Positions 47,248 to 57,642 of a stretch of 64,000 nucleotides of DNA are shown here, piece by piece. The translations under genes and the position numbers were made by a program. Source of the stretch: Heterodera schachtii (Eukaryota > Nematoda > Chromadorea > Rhabditida > Heteroderidae); contig SIJG01000101.1 of assembly GCA_023374025.1 (NCBI GenBank), positions 1 through 64,000 on the forward strand, in the 5' to 3' direction. The number at the start of each line of letters is the position of its first letter. Position 1 is the stretch's first letter. Under the pieces are notes generated by a model. That model was not told the DNA's origin, searched no databases, and saw only the letters and a list, made by a program, of their open reading frames with translations.

Positions 47248-47277
47248 TTCGGAAGCCCTTTAAAAGTGCAAAATAAA

Positions 47278-49434
47278 ATGAAGGGAAAGGAAGAAAATAA
47301 GTACAAAAAAATTCATGAAAAATTGCGAATTTTAACCACCATAAAAAAGAATGACCCTGTAATTAGCCAAATTATTGAAAATTTATTACCGTATATCAAA
47401 GAAGTAGCGACAGGTAATTTAATCCGAGAATACCTTTTATATTATACAATATTATTAGAACCCAAATTAAATATATATTTGTAGGTGCATTTTCACTATC
47501 ATTGAAGGAGTATTTATTATTCATAATAAAAATTTATGCAAAAAGACAGAAAATATCGATGACAGAAATTGAAAAGCAGAATGCAAATAAAAAAAATACT
47601 TTTGACATCAAAAAACACTTAGTCAAATTGCTCAAATTATTAAGGGAAGAAAAGCGGCAAAATAAAAAACAGAAAAGCGAACAAAATGATGAAAAAGACA
47701 AAGAAAAAACAAATAAATCAAAGAAATTTTTGCAGCAGATGTACATGACATTGGACAATTTAGAGATTGCTGGAAACTTAAAATTTGAACGTATGTAATT
47801 CAGGGCCAAAATTTTAGGGCGCGGCTTTGATATTTTCAAATCCCCTAAGGGGATGAATCAAACCATAACATTGCACAATGTTAACGAAATGGAATATTTC
47901 TTTTTATCTTTCTATAGGTCTAAATATTCAATTAGCTGAGACGTAAAAAAATTAAAAAATTTGAAAAATAAGTTTTATGAATTCTGAGCATAACATTAGC
48001 TAATGAATTACACTCTAAGAATATAGGCAAAAGAGTTCTCAAAATTTCGCACAAAATTAAGATAAAACATACGAATAGGCACCCAAAAATATTCCAAAAT
48101 TGTTTTGCGCCTAATTATCGCAAAAAAAAAAACAAAGCAAAAACGCTAAAATTTTTCCAATCATTTACAAAAACAAAAAACTTAAAATGAAAGTCACTGT
48201 TGCTAGTTTATACAAAATAACATTCATTTTCACAAAATATTTTTAAAGGAATAAAAATTTATTAGGCTCTGTTTTATAAATCAATTCTCTCCTTTTCCAT
48301 TTAAGCTGATCAGCAGAAAAACAAGCGGAATCGGCGAAAAAAACGCTTCTTGGACTTAGTTTTGTTGTGCGCAATTGTTTTGATATTCTTGTGCATCTTC
48401 GATTATATGATAATGAATTATGTTAGACAATACGGTCAACAAATAGTTGAAAATGTTATGGAAAAATATCGTCAAAAACAGGGTATGTGTGAAGAGTCAA
48501 AGACAAAGACACAATAAAACAAAAAACAAATTAAATTATTAATTAAATATTTTTTACAATTTTAAATTTTTGAACCAAAATTTCGTCCACACATCTCCTT
48601 ATGGATAGTTTATCAAATAAAAATTTTTTCGGAGAAACTTCACATGTTTTGATATTTTACGCTGAGTAAAATTCTGTTTTTGTTTATATTTGTTTCCTCG
48701 TTTTCGGTTTATCATAAACCGGAAAATCTTGGTTAATAACAGAAATTTACAAAATAATAATATATTATGATTAAATTATTTATTTATTTTAAGTCTCAAA
48801 AAACATTGACAAATTAATACCGAAAGAGACCAACCAAATTGCTGATGGAGAATGTCCAATCTGCCTTGATGCTATTAAAACAGATGATAAAATTCCCACA
48901 CTGTCGTGCCAGGTAATAACTTGAGCTTTTTGAATATAATGAATAAAATATAAAGCCGCTCCATGTCTTAATTTGCCATTAATCAAAGTTTTCCTATTTT
49001 TTCAAATAAAAATCTACCTCAATAAATGCTTTCAATTATTTTGACAATAAATCAAAACCTAAAAATAATTATATTTTAATTAAGCATCAATTCCACGTTG
49101 GCTGCATCGAGCTTTGGTAAAACGATTAATAAACTCTAAAAATTAATATTTTTGGTACAGGTTCCAAAAGCAGGTTACTTGCCCGATTTGTCGTGCCCAA
49201 ATATTGGACATTTCAAAATTCGGCAAAGGTTTTTTAAAATTCCTTATAATGAAATTTTTATATCAAAGCGTTTTTAACCGTACGCCGCTGGTGCAATCAT
49301 TATTTTAAATAATTATCGAATAAATTTTAATCTATTAAACAGTCACCCTGAAAGCGGCCAAACAGCGACATCAAACGCCAATTTCAAATGGAACGCCACA
49401 GAATCCGGAACATGCAATATCAGAGAATGTGTGA
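47278..49434 (+). CDS. Transmembrane RING-H2 finger protein, probable E3 ubiquitin ligase (7 exons)
   Basis: Exons: 47278-47413, 47485-47790, 48306-48482, 48794-48912, 49085-49116, 49161-49228, 49343-49434. All are GT-AG and in frame, about 309 residues. A charged, Lys/Glu-rich coiled N-terminal part (about 1-165) is followed by one TM helix (FLDLVLLCAIVLIFLCIFDY) and then a RING-H2: CPICLDAIKTDDK...C-Q-H-Q-F-H-V-G-C-IELWFQKQVT-CPIC. The ligand order is C-x2-C-x14-C-x-H-x2-H-x2-C-x10-C-x2-C. The RING is split across three exons. Family members of this type sit in membranes and pass ubiquitin from an E2 to nearby substrates; the substrate is unknown here. A partial duplicate lies at 52199-52561. 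Confidence 0.9.
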
Positions 49435-52198
49435 TTTGAGAATCCGCATAGTAGAAAAAAAAATCATTTCCACTTTTCTATTAGCATTATGTAATTTGTT
49501 ATTACTACAAACTCCATTTGCAAGGAATTCTACTTTTAGGCATAAAAAACGCCGAATATTGTAGTAAAATCTCAAAATTTATCAACTATATTGCCTAAAA
49601 AAGAATATCCCTAATTGTCTATCACTTTTGGATTTATTTTGAAACTTTTACATTTAAGTTTTTTGTTTATTTTGGTTTGTTATTTTTTCCAGTTTTAATT
49701 GTTCTCTTTTTCTTTTCTCTTCTGTGATAAATTTTTTCGGGAATATGTTTTTGTGCCGAGTTATTTGAAAGTGGCACACCATTTTTTAGTGCATACAACT
49801 TATAACCCTAGTAATGATATATATTTTTTTAATTTATGAATAATATTATGAATGCCGGGCCCCCGGGCCCGTCCGGTCTCTAATAATTATACTCCATCAG
49901 AAATTTTTGAATTATTTATGGCAAAAATTTGAAAAATCCTTAATGGTGCCAAAGAATTCTTATGTACATGTGGATATTTTGTCTATAAATTTAAATTCTT
50001 TCGGAGAAAATTCACATGTTTTCATTTTTTACCCAATAATAGAAATTCACAAAAAATATGAATGATCATCAGTAGAATTATCCAAATCTTTTTTTTACAT
50101 AACAGAATTTGGTATATTATTATGAAATAATGATGCAATTATTTAAAATGGTAATAATCATCACCCCCGTGTGGGACCTTCGCTGGCGATGTATTATTTC
50201 TATCATGTAAGCTTTCTAGAACATTTCTGACAATATATTTAAATAAATATCTTTTATTGTCTTAGAGACTAATTACAATAAGAAATGAATTACTATTGAA
50301 AACCAAAGACTCATAGAATATTTAGCAAAATTCTGCGGACGATAGAATTAAAGTGTTAATTATAGTGTAAATTGCAGTTAATTGGTATTTCTAAATAAAA
50401 AAAAAATTTAATTTTGCTAAAAAACTCTATAATTATTTTATAATTGAAAGAATATTACTTTTTCCATAATGCCTGACCTGAGCCAAAAATCTATTTCCAA
50501 ATTTGGGATTAATATTTTTATTTCTCATTTCATAATTATGAACGCAAAAATCAATCCCAAAAATGAACTGATTAATTTTTCCTTTCTAATTCTGAATTGG
50601 CTTACGTCATATTATTTTTCCTGAGCTCCCAATGTCCTTAAACACACGAAAAACCATGCTTTTGGTGGGTTGTTAAGCTACTTTTCGGGTTATTAGGGCC
50701 TATTTTCTAGTTTTTTATTGTGACCTATTTTGGCGTTTTCCCAAATATTAACAAATATGCAATAAAAACGAAAAATATTCCCCTAAGAAGCGCTACCAAA
50801 AAGTGTCACAAAAATACATCCTAAGAATAGATCCTAAGCTTTAGTAAAATTCACTCCTATGAAATGAAAAATTTTCTCAAAAATACATCTCGAAAATTTT
50901 TTTATATTCTTGACAAAATTTTGATTTTAAAATTATTTATTAAAATACTGTTTTGGCTTAATTTTCTGACTTTTTGGATAAAATTTCTCATTTTACACGC
51001 CTAAATTTTAGGTTTTTATAGCCATTTTCCATTTTTGAGTCCTATTATATGGATTTTTTAGAGCCTAAAGCCTACCTATTTTGGCAATTTTTAGAGCATA
51101 AAAATATAAGCCCTAGTCATAAATATATAAAAAAAAAGTTAAAAATGGAATTTTTGGGCAAATGGGACCCAATGAATTAAAATAGGTCTTGCATTTCGCG
51201 AATAAAAAAGTTATCATTTTGAAAGAAATTTTTTTCCGGTTTTGGTAAAATGCCCCCTTTGTTGACATTTTGAAAATTTTGAGGTTTAGGACCAAAACCG
51301 AAAAGTACAATTTTTTTAGATTTTGGTAATTTTGAAGGCATATACTTGAACCAAAAGGCATTTTTTAGAATTATACAATTAGCAAAAAAAATTCTATCTG
51401 ACTCAGAAAACTCAAATTTTTGTGAATTTGTTGTCCGCCTTTTGAAGAATTCGTAAGGAATGGCAGATTCGGAAATTGCTTTAGGCGCTACCTGGATATT
51501 AAAAAGAATTTTTAATCTTTTCATTCATTATAATCTTTTTTTAAGTAATATGATTATTCGCACTTTATTATTAAAAAATTCATTTCCAATTTCTATTAAC
51601 ACTATGTAATTTCTTTTTAACAAAAAATTTAAACTGAATTTCCTTGGATTCTTTTTCGGCATGAAAAATCGAGAAATATTCGAGAAAAAATTAAAAAAGT
51701 TAAGATGAACTTGTTGCCTAAAATTGGTTCTTCCTGAATTTATCTATCCTTTTGGCATCCAATGTGAAACTCTTACAGTTAACTTTTTCTTTATTTCGGT
51801 TTTTAATTATTTTTTAGTCCGCTTTAACTGTACCCTATTTTACCTTTTCTGTGATAATTTTTTTGGAAAATGTTTTGTGCTAAGATAGTTTAAAGTTTCA
51901 CATATCGGTTAAGTGTTTGCTACCAACATAGAAGTTCTGTTTCACAAATTAGTTCAAGAATTAAAAAAAAAATTCTTGATTTTCATTAATTGACAAAGTC
52001 GGGAGAATTTTGGTTTTGGTCTATAATGATTATTTTAGATAATTTTTGGGTTCAATGTTCCGCATTTTCTTAAATATTTAAAAAACATATTGCTTGAATT
52101 CAGGCCCGTATCCAAAAAATATTCGGGGAGGGCACCCTAGGAGCTTATTTTTTTGCTCTTCCGACCAAGATTTTTTCTCCACTATTCTTTTTTAAAAA
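49435..52198. other. Rearranged segmental duplication of the 45.4-49.8 kb locus
   Basis: 50470-50620 matches 45660-45770; 51370-51560 matches 46295-46480 including the start region of the small secreted gene (here ATG at 51550 with a stop after 19 codons); 51580-51910 matches the 3' flank at 49470-49790. The order differs from the source because the 3' flank copy lies before the RING copy. The part at 50630-51120 is a dispersed-repeat block. No intact gene. Confidence 0.6.
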
Positions 52199-52561
52199 TT
52201 TAGGCCGGAGCAAAAAAGCAGGAATTATAGCTGTCGTGCGCCTAACAAATTACAAATTTCTGCCATTTTGGGGTAAAAATTTCATTTTGGTGCTCTTGTA
52301 CTCCTTTGATTATATGATATCAAATTGTGTCAAACTATTGGGCCAAAAAATAGTTGAAGATTTTAAGGCAAAATATCGTCAAATACAGGGTATGTGTGAA
52401 GAGTCAACGAGAAAATCAAACAAAGAAAAAATTAAATTATTAAATAAAGATAGCCTTGACAAATTAATACCGAAAATGACCACCAAATTGCTGATGGAGA
52501 ATGTGCAATCTGCTTGGATGAACATAAATTAAATGATAAAGTTCGCGTATTTGCGTGCCAG
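52199..52561 (+). pseudogene. Truncated copy of RING gene exons 3-4
   Basis: Matches 48297-48912 of the RING gene: a TM-like segment (FILVLLYSFDYMIS), the helix before the intron (IVEDFKAKYRQIQ), a shortened intron of about 70 bp that still begins GTATGTGTGAAGAGTCA, and exon 4 with the first zinc-ligand pairs (ECAICLDEHKLNDKVRVFACQ). Homology ends at about 52570 just after the splice donor, so the second half of the RING is missing. Frames within the exons are largely open, so transcription cannot be excluded. Confidence 0.75.
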
Positions 52562-53464
52562 GTGATAATTTTGAAGTATTTGCTTATGGTGGATAATCAT
52601 TTTGGTGAGCCGGGTTAATGTTATTGATGCATTGTAGCCTTGCAAAAGTCGAAGAATTCTCGCACCAGCGGGTGGCGCTTTTGCAGGAGGAAGTTCATCT
52701 GCGATGCATCGTGAGATGTCCGCATCAATTGACTTTTGCTCACATCGAATTGTGTTGAAGAAGCGGAAGACAGTTGAATATGAACAAGCAAAAGCCTGTA
52801 GAAGCTTTCTATGGAAAAAGCGTGAAAAAAATTAGGGTTTTACTTTGCTAGAAGAATATAAATTTGACTGAAAAAGGCGGCGTCAAACTGAAAGTTTCGC
52901 TTTGTTTTTATTTCCTAATTGGGATATTCCATTTGTATTGCAGCTAAACATAGATATTATAAGTTTTTCCTTGTATATAATTGACAAAAAATAATATTTG
53001 TAAGAGTTATGGGCGAAAACAGCTTGCCAGACTATACCGACCCCCTGACTATAACGGCCAGACTAAACCGACCCTTTGACTATAACGGCCAGACTACGAA
53101 ATCTTTTCCTAATTTGTTTCAAATAAAATCGACATTATTACTGTTTCGAATTATTTTTGAAAAAACCAAAATATAAATAATCGTTATATTAAGGTTAATT
53201 CACCAATGGAAGATTAAAACAATTTTTTAATTAAAATTAAATTTTTTGTCCCCAAATGACTATTTTTGAGAAGTTTTAGATTTATTTTTAAACATTTTCT
53301 TCAATATAAAATTAAAAAAAATAGCGACCGAATTTCCTTTATTTAATAAATGTTCCGGTAAGTTTCAGTTCATTTTTCACCATTTTATTACATTAATTAT
53401 CGATTGTTAAAATGAGAAATTTTTTATTATTATTTTTCAATTGTCACATTTGATCATTAAACAA
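52562..53464. other. Region with a coding-like minus-strand stretch and a short tandem repeat
   Basis: 52655-52790 on the minus strand holds an open, GC-richer stretch of about 45 codons (includes SKSQLMRTSHDASQMNFLLQ and HPLVREFFDFCK) ending in a stop near 52630. I cannot tie it to a start or a family. 53030-53100 holds two to three copies of a GACTATAACGGCCAGACTA unit. The rest is AT-rich. Confidence 0.4.
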
Positions 53465-53707
53465 ATGTTCGCCATCGTTTTCTTATTTGCTTCGTTTGCC
53501 ATTACCATGTGCCGTTATTTTCGGCACTGTCCGATGGCAGAATGGCATTGTGATGATGCTCCAGTGGCATGCCATCAATTTTTGGCGCAAGTGTGCCTCC
53601 GTTTCCCATTTGCATGGGATGGGCTGGCGGTTGAAGTCCACGCAAATTTTGATGACGGCACGCCGCATGCGATGCTTATGGCTGTGATGGTGGAGCTGAA
53701 AATTTGA
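53465..53707 (+). CDS. Possible small secreted Cys-containing protein
   Basis: 80 codons in one exon. MFAIVFLFASFAITMCRYFR gives a plausible signal peptide. The mature part has four or five Cys (HCPMAEWHCDDAPVACHQF and QVCLRF). Codon use and GC are higher than the surroundings, which supports coding. An in-frame ATG eight codons upstream is absent (the upstream extension starts TTG). No homology is recognised and it could be one exon of a longer gene. Confidence 0.45.
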   Translation: MFAIVFLFASFAITMCRYFRHCPMAEWHCDDAPVACHQFLAQVCLRFPFAWDGLAVEVHANFDDGTPHAMLMAVMVELKI

Positions 53708-53909
53708 AGCTATAAAAAATGAATATTCTTATTATAAAAGAAAAAAGATTTGACGAATTATTTGAAATGTTGCTTTCACAATTGGAAATTTAATTAAATA
53801 ACAAAAAACAATTAATATCGGAGTTCTTAGACAATAAATTTCTTTAACTGAAATTTAGAGATTTGTAAAAATGCCAACTAACTCTCATATTCTAAACCTG
53901 AAGTCGGTA

Positions 53910-54229
53910 TTAAATATTTTTTAAAATCCGTGACAAAGTTCTAATCGATTTTGTACCGATATTCGACCAAAAAACGGGGAAAATGGGAATTACCGATGTG
54001 AAAAAACAGACTTCTAAGGCCCGACCAATCCTAATTTTTTTACCATTGACCTGGGAAAATTCCTAATAGTGTTAGATTAATTTAAAGATTTACATTTAGA
54101 AAAATTTATGATTGTTACCTCAAATTTTGGCGAAAAATCGGCATTGCCACGTTGCGCATGTTCACCGGAAATTGTTGACGATGTGAACAACAACGCACCC
54201 AAAAACAGCATTAAAATGAAAAACTTCAT
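53910..54229 (-). CDS. Possible small secreted protein, two exons
   Basis: Minus-strand exon 54229-54119 starts MKFFILMLFLGALLFTSSTI, a strong signal peptide, and ends at a GTAACA donor after FSPKFE. A good acceptor (TTTTCCCAG) at 54051 allows a second exon 54050-53910 that keeps frame and ends TAA, giving about 83 residues. The second exon is less convincing than the first; splicing further downstream is possible. Confidence 0.4.
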
Positions 54230-56699
54230 TTCTAAAAATTTTAAAGAAATGGTTTAATTTTTTCAAAATGTATCAAATTCTCTCAATTTTTTTCATGGGC
54301 ACATTTGCCTATACCACCTTTTATTTACATACATATTTTTAAACCGTAAAATTGTACTTTTTTTTACCCCAAAATTTTTCTTTCCTCGGTTGATTGCAAA
54401 AAATCTGTTTTTTTCGCATTTGCATACAGTCGCTATGCAAAAACAGTTTCATAAAGATAGATTAAAGCATCAACGTAACCAGGGGATTAGAAATGGGTGT
54501 GATTTTTGCAGCCTCCACCGCCCCCCGTCCCTTCGAAAAACTAAAATTCAAAATTAAATAAAAAATGTAAACTATTTTTGGCACGGTGATGCCGATAGGC
54601 ATTGCCGACGGAAAATTTTAATTTGAAATTTTTTTTAAATCTATGTGATTTAATATAAAATTTATCAACGCATTTTATAAAAATTCTTAAATCCTTTCTT
54701 ATTTTTTCTCAAAACAATGAAATGAATGAAAAAAATTTGAGTCTATTTTTTTTGTTTATGCGAAGTCTTTCAATTAAGAAAAATTATGGTAAAAATGAAA
54801 TCAAGCAAATATAAAATGAAAAATTCGGGCATTCCATGGCATTTAAATAAATAAAGGGAGGAGCTAAACCCCTACAAAAAAACTCATTACAGAAATACCA
54901 CGAAATTAAAAAAAGTTAATGACGGCGTGCACCACACCCAATTAATTTCGTACCAAACTCATTTCGTCATCACAAAGCATATAAAAAAATATCAAATTAA
55001 AAAAATAAGGTACAGTATTTATGGTGGAAATCCATTCAAACATTTTGGGAAAGGATTAAAGGAGAAAAATATTAAGATTTATCAGAAAGTAAGAGATTTT
55101 TTTTCTAATTATTTCAAAATTTACATAAAGGCAATACTAACATAAATTCTTAAATTAATCAAAATTTTCAAAAATGGTCCATTTGCGAGCCAAAGGATTT
55201 GCGACCTCCCATGGGCTCGCGTATTATTTTTTCATATTACGAATATTTTGAAAACGAAAGTTAAAAAATTCAAATAAATATTTTTGCTTATTAATAATTT
55301 AAATTTAAAATTTCTTTATTCAAAGAAAGCTAATTGAATTTGCTTTTATACAGTTTTCCAAAATCTAAAATTTCTTTTAAAAATTATTTGACAAAAATCA
55401 TAATTAATGAAATTTGCTTTCCTTTTATAGTAACAATTAAGAAATTTTGAAGCCAAAATAGCGGAAACATTTTTTATGTCCATCTGTCTACTTTAGTTTT
55501 TAAACTGCCAAATTATTAGAAAATTGTCTACAATGAAACAATTATGGCGAATGATAAAATATCAGTATTCAGCAAAAAAATGAAAACATTTTTAGTATTT
55601 CAATTTAATATTTCATTTATTGCTTATGAATTTCTTAAGAAAACTCAAGAACAGTTGAAAAAATTATCTATAAAAACATTAATTTTGCAAAAAAAAATTC
55701 ATTAACCTTGGTCCAAAATTATGTCTTAAAAGAATTTTTAAATTTACTTTCTCTTTTATCTCAAAAATTACATTGAAAGAATATTTCGGAATTTCAAAGC
55801 TGGTGGTAATAGTTTAAATATGTCATGCCTTCTCTTTACAATTTAACTAATGGAAGTGCTAAACTATGCGTGAGTTTTTTCAAATCACTTAAGTGATGAA
55901 GACCTACAAATTCTGGAAAACAGGAAAAAGCCGATAAGATTTAAACAGTTAAACAAATTGGTTTTTACTTTATTTATTTTTTCCATTTTATGTGATCACT
56001 TCACTTTTGCGGCTTAACGAATTTTCGAAATGACTCAGCACGTGACTAATGCCAATTATTTTCTCAATTACTAAGAATTTTCTCATATTTCTACCATACC
56101 TCATTAAAACAAATATTGTGCTTCGATGTATTAATTCATCCAACAAATTAATTAAGTTTATCGGATTCATTTGAGTATAACGGTGCTATGACTAATCGAA
56201 AAATGGGAGTGGGCAAAGCGAAAAATTATGGATGCGGGGCTGATCTGAAGAGGCGGGCCATTTCAGTCCGGAAAAGTTATTCGAATAATTAAATTAATTA
56301 TTTAAATAGATAATTGAGTAATAATCTAATTAAAATAATAAATGTATTTTGCTTTATTGCATTTTACACGGTCATAAAAAAAGACACGACCATAAAATGT
56401 TTGACAAGTTTAATATAAGTTTTTTAGAACATCCAAATTAAACGTTCTTGGTAACTTTTGTAGCCTCAAGAGCCCTCTATTAGTAACAAAATTTTTAAAA
56501 ATTCGTTGTTTTTTAAAAAAGTTATGGCTAAAACTTCAAAAAAATAATGCAATGCCAATTATTGTCTCAATTACTAAGAATTTTCTCATATTCTCACATC
56601 AAATTAATTATGTTATCGGATTCATTTGGGTATAAAAAAGAAAGTCAAGTCTACTCTAGTTTATGCTAATTGTCTACTTTAAAGATTTTTGGGTAAAAT
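54230..56699. other. Intergenic with paired direct duplications
   Basis: 54885-54990 is a diverged copy of 57745-57850 (both carry TTAATGACGGCG ... ATTTCGTCATCA followed by a TATAAA-like run). 56045-56175 matches 56550-56640 (TCAATTACTAAGAATTTTCTCATAT ... TATCGGATTCATTTG.GTATAA). 56400-56540 is another dispersed-repeat copy. No gene recognised. Confidence 0.5.
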
Positions 56700-57642
56700 T
56701 AAAGAATATGTGTGCCTCAGCGAAATCGACGAATGATATATCATTCGACGCCTCTCAGTCTGTAATTCTCGAATCCGAAAGAATTTTTTGGCGGAAACCA
56801 CTTTGGGCCGAGTTATGGGCCCGGGACTGAAGTGGCCAAATGGCTGTGGGACTGAACCGTCCAAAGCCTTAAAACGCATAAAATGCAATAAAATAGATAT
56901 CATTCGCTTCCTCTCGGCATGTAAAGGATGAATCCAAAAGAATTTTTGATCTAAACGAAAATTGACAAAAGTTATGGGTCCTCAAAACCTCAAAAAATCA
57001 CCCTGATAAAAAATTGTACTGGGTCGATTACTCTTGGTTTATAATTGCCAGGAATCCATTTCTTAGGGCGCGCAGCGCCCGCCTTAGCGAGCATGCGAAG
57101 ACGGAGCAAGTAGTGGGGCGAGACGGAGGGCGGAGGAAGCAGTCTGACGAGCGCCACAGGCGGTTGACTGCGGGGGCCCGAAGGGCCCCCGCCAATCAGT
57201 CAACCGCCTGCGGATCACGCGCGGACTTCTTCCGGAGCCCGTAGTCTCGCCCCACCTACTGGCCGCTGTAGTCGAGTGTGCGGTGTTATGGCCAAAATAC
57301 ACTCACCAATTCACTTTTAGTTTGAACAATTCAGTCCCTTACAAACTTTTTTATCAGGGTCATTTTTTGAGGTTTTGAGGACACATAACTTTTGTCAATT
57401 TCCTTTTGGATAAAAAATTCTTTCGGATTCATCCTTTACATGCCGAGAGGAAGCGAATGATATCTATTTTGTTGCATTTTATGCGTTTTAGGGCTTTGGC
57501 CACTTCAGTCCCGGGCCCATAACTCGGCCCAAAGTGGTTTCCGCCAAAAAATTTTTCGGATTCGTGCATTACAGACCGAGAGACGTCGAATGATATATCA
57601 TTCGTCGAATTTGGTTTGGTACACATATTCTTCAATTTTTCC
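56700..57642. mobile_element. Large fold-back element with a GC-rich core
   Basis: The left arm (about 56700-57013) and right arm (about 57347-57642) are inverted copies over about 300 bp at high identity (for example GGAAACCACTTTGGGCCGAG on the left and its complement on the right). The left arm has an extra 20-25 bp around 56840-56862. The 330-bp core is GC-rich at 57061-57290 and is itself nested-palindromic: GGGGCGAGAC (57115) against GTCTCGCCCC (57243), and GGCGGTTGACTG against CAGTCAACCGCC around GGGGGCCCGAAGGGCCCCC. No credible ORF. Confidence 0.85.

Noticed and set aside
57014..57302. Arg/Ala-rich ORFs on both strands in the GC-rich core
   Set aside because: They follow from GC-rich palindromic sequence with few stop codons; no start context or homology was seen.
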